From Streptomyces dengpaensis (lineage in GTDB: Bacteria; Actinomycetota; Actinomycetes; Streptomycetales; Streptomycetaceae), in contig NZ_CP026652.1 of the NCBI RefSeq assembly GCF_002946835.1, positions 3,906,001-3,970,000 on the forward strand: a stretch of 64,000 nt of DNA. The letters are read 5' to 3'. This document shows, one piece after another, positions 58,185 to 64,000 of this stretch. A program made the position numbers and the translations under genes. A model generated the notes under the pieces. That model was not told the origin of the DNA, did not search any database, and worked only from the letters and a program-made list of their open reading frames with translations. Within the stretch, counting starts at the first letter, position 1. Each line of letters begins with the position of its first letter.

Positions 58185-59384
58185 TTACAGCGCGCAGCTG
58201 TCGCTGTCCACCTGCTGGTTCGCGGTACGACCCTGGGCGATGTCCTCCTGGACCTCGTCCGCGGTGAGCGCGTACCCGGTGTTGGTGTCGTCGAGCGACT
58301 TCGCGAAGACCACGCCGTACACCTTGCCGTCGGGTGTGAGCAGCGGGCCGCCGGAGTTGCCCTGGCGGACGTTCGCGTAGAGCGAGTAGACGTCGCGGTG
58401 CACCGTCTTGCGGTGGTAGATGTCCGGGCCGTTGGCCGTGATACGGCCGCGCACCCGCGCCGGCTGGACGTTGTACGCCCCGTTCTGCGGGAACCCGGCG
58501 ACGATCGCGCTGTTGCCTCGGGTCGCGTCCTGGGTGGTGAACCGCAGCGCGGGCGCGTTCAGATTCGGGACGTCGAGTACGGCGATGTCGCGCTCCCAGT
58601 CGTACAGGACGACCGTGGCGTCGTACTTCCGGCCCTCGCCGCCGATCTGGACGGTGGGTTCGTCGACGCCGCCGACCACGTGCGCGTTGGTCATCACCCG
58701 GCGGTCGCTGAAGACGAAGCCGGTGCCTTCGAGGACCTTGCCGCAACTCTGGGCGGTGCCCGTGACCTTGACGATGGACTTCTGGGCGCGGATGGCGACG
58801 GCGCTGCGGGCGAGCGCGGGGTCGGGGGGCTGGACCTCGTTGATGGGCTCGTTGGCGAAGGGGCTGAAGACCTGCGGGAAGCCGTTCTGCGCGAGGACGG
58901 AGGAGAAGTCGGCGAACCAGGTGTTGGCCTGCGCGGGCAGGGCGCGGGACACGCCGAGCAGCACCTTGGAGTTGCGGACCTCCTTGCCGAGCGTCGGCAG
59001 GGTCGTACCGGCGAGGGCCGAGCCGATCAGCCAGGCGACGAGCAGCATCGCCACGACGTTGACGAGGGCGCCGCCCGTCGCGTCCAGAGCGCGGGCCGGG
59101 GACCAGGTGATGTACCGGCGCAGCTTGTTGCCGAGGTGGGTGGTGAGGGCCTGGCCCACGGAGGCGCAGACGATCACGATGATCACCGCGACGACGGCGG
59201 CGGACGTACTCACCTCGCTGTCGTCGGTCAGCCAGTCCCAGAGGACGGGGAGCACGTAGACGGCGATGAGGCCACCGCCCAGGAAGCCGATCACCGACAG
59301 GATGCCGACGACGAAGCCCTGGCGATAGCCCACGATCGCGAACCACACGGCGGCGACCAGCAACAGGATGTCCAGCACGTTCAC
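58185..59384 (-). CDS. MarP-like membrane serine protease (CvpA-trypsin)
   Basis: A 399-residue protein. Four N-terminal TM helices form a CvpA/colicin V domain (ILLLVAAVWFAIVGYRQGFV, then GILSVIGFLGGGLIAVYVLP and VVAVIIVIVCASVG). An extracytoplasmic trypsin-like domain follows, with the triad His in VMTNAHVVGG, Asp in WERDIAVLDVP and Ser in VRQGNSGGPLLTPDG. The mycobacterial MarP (Rv3671c) needed for acid resistance has this architecture and the same neighbours. The GTG at 59384 (VNVLDILLL) is preferred; longer frames add an unlikely Arg/Pro start. Confidence 0.93.
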   Translation of the reverse strand: MNVLDILLLVAAVWFAIVGYRQGFVVGILSVIGFLGGGLIAVYVLPVLWDWLTDDSEVSTSAAVVAVIIVIVCASVGQALTTHLGNKLRRYITWSPARALDATGGALVNVVAMLLVAWLIGSALAGTTLPTLGKEVRNSKVLLGVSRALPAQANTWFADFSSVLAQNGFPQVFSPFANEPINEVQPPDPALARSAVAIRAQKSIVKVTGTAQSCGKVLEGTGFVFSDRRVMTNAHVVGGVDEPTVQIGGEGRKYDATVVLYDWERDIAVLDVPNLNAPALRFTTQDATRGNSAIVAGFPQNGAYNVQPARVRGRITANGPDIYHRKTVHRDVYSLYANVRQGNSGGPLLTPDGKVYGVVFAKSLDDTNTGYALTADEVQEDIAQGRTANQQVDSDSCAL

Positions 59385-59504
59385 CGCTTCAAGCCTCGCC
59401 TCATCACTTTCCGGTCGCGATCGTCCGGCCGGGGGACCGGCCCGCCGCACAGCGGCAAGGGGATACCGCGTCCACCGGGAAAACACAGCACGGAGGTCAC
59501 CTTG

Positions 59505-60200
59505 TCATGAGCGCCAGTCGAGTGGGACCTGCTTGGCGCGGTCCCAGGGGCGCTCCCAGCCGGCGTAGTGCAGGATCCGGTCGATGATTCCGGCGGTGAA
59601 CCCCCAGACCAAGGCCGACTCGACCAGAAATGCCGGACCCTGGTGGCCGCTGGGGTGAACGGTGGTGGCACGGTTGGCGGGGTCCGTGAGATCCGCCACG
59701 GGGACGGTGAACACGCGGGCCGTCTCGTTCGGGTCGACCACGCCGACCGGGGTCGGGCGGCGCCACCAGCCGAGGACCGGGGTGACCACGAAGCCGCTCA
59801 CCGGGATGTAGAGCGCGGGCAGCACGCCGAAGAGCTGGACGCCGCTCGGTTCGAGCCCGGTCTCCTCCTCGGCCTCTCGCAAAGCGGCCCGCAGCGGCCC
59901 GTCGGCCTTCGGGTCGCCGTCCTCGGGGTCGAGGGCTCCACCGGGGAAGGAGGGCTGCCCGGCGTGCGATCTCAGGGAGCCGGCGCGCTCCATGAGCAGC
60001 AGCTCGGGGCCGCGGTCGCCCTCGCCGAACAGGATGAGGACGGCGGACTGCCGCCCCGCGCCGTTCGCCGGGGGCAGGAAACGGCTCAGCTGCAGCGGTT
60101 CGACCGTCTCGGCGGCGCGCACCACCGGAGCCAGCCACTCGGGCAGACCTTCCTTGCTGAGCGTCACCGGCCCGCCCTGTGTGTTGCTCGCGTGCGTCAT
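59505..60200 (-). CDS. NUDIX CoA pyrophosphatase-like hydrolase
   Basis: A 231-residue NUDIX protein. LLMERAGSLRSHAGQPSFPG is the CoAse UPF0035 motif. The NUDIX box is GGALDPEDGDPKADGPLRAA then LREAEEETGLE, with a longer loop than the canonical GX5E spacing, as in this subgroup. It probably cleaves CoA derivatives to 3',5'-ADP and phosphopantetheine. The ATG at 60200 is used; GTG 60206 abuts it. It lies between nth and the MarP gene, the order seen in mycobacteria (Rv3672c). Confidence 0.9.
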   Translation of the reverse strand: MTHASNTQGGPVTLSKEGLPEWLAPVVRAAETVEPLQLSRFLPPANGAGRQSAVLILFGEGDRGPELLLMERAGSLRSHAGQPSFPGGALDPEDGDPKADGPLRAALREAEEETGLEPSGVQLFGVLPALYIPVSGFVVTPVLGWWRRPTPVGVVDPNETARVFTVPVADLTDPANRATTVHPSGHQGPAFLVESALVWGFTAGIIDRILHYAGWERPWDRAKQVPLDWRS

Positions 60201-60252
60201 CGCCACCCCCGTTCTGCTCTTCCCAACGCCTGCCGCTGCCCTGTTCGTTCCG

Positions 60253-61380
60253 TCATCCGGCGCCCAGTGGAGGTGCGGGGATGCCGCCCGCGTCCAGGTA
60301 GGACTGCGGGGGCTTGAGTCGCTGGCCGGGGAAGCCGCCCTTCTCGTACTTGAGGAGCTTCTTCGCCTTCTCCGGGTCGGTCTCGCCCTCCCCGTACGCC
60401 GGGCAGAGCGGGGCGATGGGGCAGGCGCCGCAGGCGGGCTTGCGGGCGTGGCAGATACGGCGGCCGTGGAAGATCACGTGGTGGGACAGCATCGTCCACT
60501 CGCTCTTCGGGAAGAGCGCGCCGACGGCCGCCTCGATCTTGTCCGGGTCGGTCTCGTCGGTCCACTGCCAACGGCGTACGAGCCGCTGGAAATGGGTGTC
60601 CACGGTGAGCCCCGGCCGCCCGAAGGCGTTGCCGAGCACGACGAAGGCGGTCTTGCGCCCTACGCCGGGGAGCTTGACCAGATCCTCGAGACGGCCGGGA
60701 ACCTCGCCGCCGAAGTCGTCCCGCAACGCCTTCGAGAGCCCCATCACCGACTTGGTCTTGGCCCGGAAGAACCCGGTGGGGCGGAGGATTTCCTCGACCT
60801 CCTCCGGGTTGGCGGCAGCCAGGTCCTCGGGGGTCGGGTACTTGGCGAAGAGCGCCGGGGTCGTCTGATTCACCCGCAGGTCGGTCGTCTGGGCGGACAG
60901 GACCGTGGCGATGATCAGCTGGAAGGGGTTCTCGAAGTCCAGCTCCGGGTGGGCGTACGGGTACACCTCGGCGAGCTCGCGATTGATACGGCGGGCGCGG
61001 CGGACGAGGGCGGTGTGCGACTCGTTCTTGGGCGGTCTGGCAGGCACGGCGGCCTTCTTGGCCGTGGCTACGGCTTTCTTGGCCGCCGTGGCTCCCTTGG
61101 CCGTGGCTGCGGCCTTCTTCGCGGGCGCCGCTTTCTTGGCCGGGCCTGTCGACTTCTTGACCGAGCCTGTCGCCTTTTTGGCGGTCTTGTTCGAGATCTT
61201 CTTCGCCGTTGCCGTCTTCGCCGCCTCCGCCGCCTTCACCGGCACTTTTGCCGGCGTCGATTTTGTCGCTTTTGTCGGTTTCTTCGCCTCGTCGAGGGCT
61301 TGTTCGCCCACGGCGGAATCGCGACGTACAACCACCCGCCCTGCCCCCTTACCCTGCGCTCTCACCGGCGATTTGGACAC
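60253..61380 (-). CDS. nth: Endonuclease III with Lys/Ala-rich N-terminal extension
   Basis: A 375-residue bifunctional DNA glycosylase/AP lyase for oxidised pyrimidines. The HhH motif [20 protein letters not shown] has the catalytic Lys, and [11 protein letters not shown] the catalytic Asp. Four Cys in [18 protein letters not shown] bind a 4Fe-4S cluster. The family has about 215-250 residues; here about 110 N-terminal residues are an unstructured AKK/TAKK-rich tail ([20 protein letters not shown]) resembling histone H1-like tails. The start at 61380 is the only one that keeps the frame to MSKSPVRAQ; the tail might be shorter if an internal start is used. Confidence 0.94.
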   Translation of the reverse strand: MSKSPVRAQGKGAGRVVVRRDSAVGEQALDEAKKPTKATKSTPAKVPVKAAEAAKTATAKKISNKTAKKATGSVKKSTGPAKKAAPAKKAAATAKGATAAKKAVATAKKAAVPARPPKNESHTALVRRARRINRELAEVYPYAHPELDFENPFQLIIATVLSAQTTDLRVNQTTPALFAKYPTPEDLAAANPEEVEEILRPTGFFRAKTKSVMGLSKALRDDFGGEVPGRLEDLVKLPGVGRKTAFVVLGNAFGRPGLTVDTHFQRLVRRWQWTDETDPDKIEAAVGALFPKSEWTMLSHHVIFHGRRICHARKPACGACPIAPLCPAYGEGETDPEKAKKLLKYEKGGFPGQRLKPPQSYLDAGGIPAPPLGAG

Positions 61381-61447
61381 CCGGCCAGCCTAAAGCCCGG
61401 CACCGACATCCGCCTCGGACCCAGGAGATCGGCCCCCAATTGGCCCC

Positions 61448-61479
61448 CTGCCGCACTGGATGGGACGTCAGTGCGGCAG
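61448..61479. promoter_or_regulatory. Hairpin/dyad in the nth-crp divergent region
   Basis: A perfect 11-bp inverted repeat CTGCCGCACTG with a 10-base spacer. It sits between divergent starts, so a regulatory role is likelier than termination. The Crp-like palindrome begins four bases later. Confidence 0.5.
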
Positions 61480-61482
61480 ACT

Positions 61483-61496
61483 TGTGACTGATCACA
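61483..61496. promoter_or_regulatory. Crp-type palindrome upstream of crp
   Basis: TGTGACTGATCACA: perfect TGTGA/TCACA arms with a 4-bp spacer, also fitting GTG-N6-CAC. It lies 90-104 bp upstream of the crp start. The classical spacing is TGTGA-N6-TCACA; autoregulation is expected for this family. Confidence 0.6.
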
Positions 61497-61586
61497 CTGT
61501 TTGGACCGTCCAGCAAGATGGGGAACACGGTCCCCTGGTACACGGGGGAGCAAGATCCCCTGAGCAGGTCGACAAGGAGAGAACTC

Positions 61587-62261
61587 GTGGACGACGTTCT
61601 GCGGCGCGCCCCGCTCTTCGCGGCGCTCGATGACGAGCAGGCCGCGGAGCTCCGCGCCTCCATGAGTGAGGTGACCCTCGCACGCGGTGACGCTCTCTTC
61701 CATGAGGGCGACCCCGGGGACCGCCTCTACGTGGTCACCGAGGGCAAGGTGAAGCTCCATCGCACCTCCCCCGACGGCCGCGAGAACATGCTCGCTGTCC
61801 TCGGCCCCGGTGAGCTGATCGGCGAGCTGTCGCTGTTCGACCCGGGCCCGCGCACGGCGACCGCCACCGCGCTGACCGAGGTCAAGCTGCTGGGCCTCGG
61901 CCACGGCGACCTCCAGCCCTGGCTGAACGCGCGGCCCGAGGTGGCCGCCGCGCTGCTGCGCGCCGTCGCCCGGCGCCTGCGCAAGACCAACGACCAGATG
62001 TCCGACCTCGTCTTCTCGGACGTTCCGGGCCGTGTCGCCCGTGCGCTCCTGGACCTCTCGCGCAGATTCGGCGTGCAGTCCGAGGAGGGCATCCACGTCG
62101 TGCACGACCTCACGCAGGAGGAGCTGGCCCAGCTGGTCGGTGCGTCTCGCGAGACGGTCAACAAGGCGCTCGCGGACTTCGCGGGTCGCGGCTGGCTCCG
62201 CCTGGAAGCCCGCGCCGTGATCCTCCTGGACGTGGAGCGCCTCGCGAAGCGCTCACGCTGA
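61587..62261 (+). CDS. crp: Crp/Fnr-family global regulator
   Basis: A 224-residue cAMP-receptor-like protein. The cyclic nucleotide fold is at ~20-120, with the phosphate-binding cassette GPGELIGELSLFDPGPRTAT. The dimerisation helix (PEVAAALLRAVARRLRKTND) precedes the HTH (TQEELAQLVGASRETVNKAL). It matches Streptomyces Crp, which controls germination, secondary metabolism and carbon precursor supply. The GTG at 61587 (VDDVLRRAPLF) follows AAGGAGAG. A Crp-like palindrome lies upstream and a strong terminator downstream. It is divergent from nth. Confidence 0.97.
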   Translation: MDDVLRRAPLFAALDDEQAAELRASMSEVTLARGDALFHEGDPGDRLYVVTEGKVKLHRTSPDGRENMLAVLGPGELIGELSLFDPGPRTATATALTEVKLLGLGHGDLQPWLNARPEVAAALLRAVARRLRKTNDQMSDLVFSDVPGRVARALLDLSRRFGVQSEEGIHVVHDLTQEELAQLVGASRETVNKALADFAGRGWLRLEARAVILLDVERLAKRSR

Positions 62262-62281
62262 CGCTGTTTCTCCGCTGTACG

Positions 62282-62322
62282 ACGACGGGGTCCCGCCTTC
62301 TTGGGAGGCGGGACCCCGTCGT
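62282..62322 (+). terminator. crp terminator
   Basis: A perfect 17-bp stem (ACGACGGGGTCCCGCCT arm) with loop TCTTGGG, starting 21 bp after the crp stop codon. Confidence 0.88.
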
Positions 62323-62400
62323 GCTTGAGGGCTTTGGGGCCACCCCACGCTCAGCCGAAAATGGCCTGCCCCGCCGCCCCCACCACGGCACAGTGGGCGC

Positions 62401-63222
62401 ATGGCCGAAAGCGCGCGCCGCAGGGGACTCGACGCCCAGGGGTACATCGAGCGGGAGGGGGCACTCGGGCGGATCCCGAGGGCGTTTCGGCCCGTTGTCG
62501 CCACGGCCCGCGACCGACTTCCCGATGTCTTCGGGGACCGGCTCACCAGCGCATACCTCTACGGATCCATCCCGCGCGGCACTGCCCGCGTGGGCGCAAG
62601 CGACCTCGATCTGCTGCTCGCCCTGCGCGGGGAGCCCACCGAGGCGGACCGGGCGGACGCCGACGCACTGGGCGAGGCGCTCGACAAGGAGTTCGCGCAG
62701 ATCGACGGCGTCGGCACGCTGCTGTTCAGCCGCACGCGGCTCCTGAGCGACCTGGAGACGTACGACCTGGGCTGGTTCGTCGCCTGCCTCTGTACGCCGC
62801 TCCTGGGCGAGGACCTGGCCGAGTACCTGCCCCGCTACCGCCTGGACTCCCGCCTTGCCCGCGAGACGAACGGCGACCTGGCCCTCCTCCTGCCGCGCTG
62901 GCGCGAGCGGATCGGCGAAACCCCCGACACCGACGAGGCTCGGCGCCCGCTCATCCGCTTCATGTCACGCCATCTCGTCCGTACCGGCTTCACGTTGGTC
63001 ATGCCCCGCTGGAACGGCTGGACCAGCGACCTGAAGGAGATGGCGGAGTTGTTCGGCGCGTACTACCCGGAGCGCGCCGCCCAGATGTTGAGGGTGGCCG
63101 TCCTCGGCTACGAGCCGAACGCCGGCGATCTCGCCATCCTCCGTTCGTACGTCGACGACCTCGGCCCCTGGCTCGCCGAGGAGTACGCGCGCGTGCATGG
63201 CGTTAAGGCACCACGCCCGTAA
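62401..63222 (+). CDS. Nucleotidyltransferase-domain protein
   Basis: A 273-residue protein. AYLYGSIPRGTARVGASDLD, followed by LLLAL, is the Pol-beta-like NT signature (GSxxxGTAxxxSDxD). A third carboxylate may be in FAQIDGVGTLLFS. The C-terminal ~130 residues are helical (RPLIRFMSRHLVRTGFTLVM). Aminoglycoside adenylyltransferases, MNT toxin-antitoxin enzymes and GlnE-like proteins share this core; I cannot assign the substrate. No HEPN partner gene is adjacent. The ATG at 62401 gives MAESARRRGL. Confidence 0.82.
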   Translation: MAESARRRGLDAQGYIEREGALGRIPRAFRPVVATARDRLPDVFGDRLTSAYLYGSIPRGTARVGASDLDLLLALRGEPTEADRADADALGEALDKEFAQIDGVGTLLFSRTRLLSDLETYDLGWFVACLCTPLLGEDLAEYLPRYRLDSRLARETNGDLALLLPRWRERIGETPDTDEARRPLIRFMSRHLVRTGFTLVMPRWNGWTSDLKEMAELFGAYYPERAAQMLRVAVLGYEPNAGDLAILRSYVDDLGPWLAEEYARVHGVKAPRP

Positions 63223-63289
63223 AACACGCCCCTAGGGGCCTCAACAAGCACCTCGGCGCCCAGGCGATCCAGATGAGGCTGCGCTCGCG

Positions 63290-64000
63290 CTAGATGAGGC
63301 CGTGCTCGCGCAAGTAGTCCAGCTGCGCCCGTACCGACAGCTCGGCCGCGGGCCACAGCGAACGGTCCACATCCGCGTAGACATGCGCGACGACCGCATC
63401 CGGCGACCGGTAGCCGTTCTCGACCGCCGTCTCGACCTGGGCGAGTCGGTGGGCGCGATGGGCGAGGTAGAACTCGACGGCGCCCTGGGCGTCCTCGAGG
63501 ACGGGGCCGTGGCCCGGCAGGACGGTGTTGACGCCGTCGTCGACCGTGAGGGAGCGGAGCCGGCGCAGGGAGTCGAGATAGTCGCCCAGACGGCCGTCAG
63601 GGTGGGCCACCACGGTCGTGCCGCGGCCCAGGATGGTGTCACCCGTCAAGACGGCCCGGTCGGCCGGGAGATGGAAGCACAGCGAGTCGGCCGTGTGCCC
63701 GGGCGTGGGCACGACGCGCAGCTCGAGCCCGCCGACGGTGATGACGTCCCCCGCGCCCAGCCCTTCGTCCCCGAGCCGCAGCGCCGAATCCAGGGCCCGC
63801 ACCTTGGTTCCCGTCAACTCGGCGAACCGCGCCGCACCCTCGGCATGATCCGGATGCCCATGTGTGAGCAGCGTCAGCGCGACCCGTTTCCCGGCCTTCT
63901 CGGCCGTATCCACCACACTCCGGAGGTGTACGTCGTCCAGGGGACCCGGGTCGATCGCCACCGCGAGGTCGGAGTCCGGCTCGGAGACGATCCAGGTGTT
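63290..64000 (-). CDS. Metallo-beta-lactamase-fold hydrolase, partial (5' end beyond the window)
   Basis: At least 236 residues; the frame continues past base 64000 (NTWIVSEPDSDLAVAIDPGP reads through), so the true start lies outside. The metal motif LLTHGHPDHAEGAARF (HxHxDH) is complete. PTPGHTADSLCFHLPADRAV supplies the next His, VLTGDTILGRG the bridging Asp, and TVLPGHGPVLEDA the last His. The C-terminal helical region (AQVETAVENGYRSPDAVVAH) fits RNase Z/LACTB2-like hydrolases. The gene next to crp in mycobacteria (Rv3677c) is the same family. Confidence 0.92.
   Translation of the reverse strand, partial: NTWIVSEPDSDLAVAIDPGPLDDVHLRSVVDTAEKAGKRVALTLLTHGHPDHAEGAARFAELTGTKVRALDSALRLGDEGLGAGDVITVGGLELRVVPTPGHTADSLCFHLPADRAVLTGDTILGRGTTVVAHPDGRLGDYLDSLRRLRSLTVDDGVNTVLPGHGPVLEDAQGAVEFYLAHRAHRLAQVETAVENGYRSPDAVVAHVYADVDRSLWPAAELSVRAQLDYLREHGLI

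Noticed and set aside
62401..63222. Toxin-antitoxin (MNT-HEPN) module
   Set aside because: The nucleotidyltransferase has 273 residues, longer than MNT antitoxins, and no HEPN-like partner gene is adjacent.

Overview
The window is about 72% GC actinobacterial chromosome with GTG/TTG starts, rare TTA codons, lipoprotein-rich gene content and recognisable Streptomyces developmental genes (bldG with its partner kinase, a WhiJ/DUF397-type regulatory set, an Ms1-type RNA). Gene order from holB to crp matches, from memory, the core of Streptomyces chromosomes (the SCO3540-SCO3571 region of S. coelicolor), and part of it matches the topA-tad-acs-marP-nth-crp region of mycobacteria. It is ordinary vertically inherited Streptomyces DNA; I see no prophage, CRISPR array, intact insertion sequence or biosynthetic cluster.

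Layout. 1-19 kb is a mosaic of small regulatory and accessory genes: a PadR regulator with an aldehyde dehydrogenase; an XRE/DUF5753 regulator, a histidine-kinase-like ATPase and a DUF397 protein; a VOC/ArsR/SRPBCC operon under a large palindrome; a zinc-independent type S18 ribosomal protein; lipoproteins; a DUF2786 protein; an HTH-Clp_N fusion; an actinobacterial PolA-like polymerase; a broken SARP-type regulator; a glycosyltransferase; a GPP34 protein; and a class F sortase beside a membrane-anchored surface protein. This stretch also holds most of the repeats. 19-36 kb: tRNA-Thr, a secreted peptidase, then the housekeeping block holB, tmk (fused to a membrane transporter-like domain), topA, a methyltransferase, hppA, and the bldG pair.

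36-49 kb: a Hrq1/YprA-like helicase (TTA codon 6) convergent with a seven-gene Tad-pilus operon (ssd, tadA, tadB, tadC, Flp-like pilin and two TadE-like proteins), then a HAD phosphatase, an Ms1/6S-like RNA with a clear terminator, a degenerate Fic-like protein and a CooC/ParA-like ATPase. 49-64 kb: a SulP bicarbonate transporter-carbonic anhydrase fusion, acs, nhaA, a holin-fold membrane protein, an EphE-like hydrolase, a MarP-like membrane protease, a CoA pyrophosphatase, nth, crp, a nucleotidyltransferase and the 3' part of a metallo-beta-lactamase-fold gene that runs off the right edge.

Points of most interest: an almost identical 29-bp element upstream of two convergent genes (ATPase and DUF397); paired GTCAAC-N5-GTTGAC operators before the HTH-Clp_N gene; a 113-bp nested palindrome; a 17-unit tandem array; the Ms1 RNA; domain fusions (MFS-TMPK, SulP-STAS-carbonic anhydrase); and recurrent tandem duplications at the 3' ends of genes.
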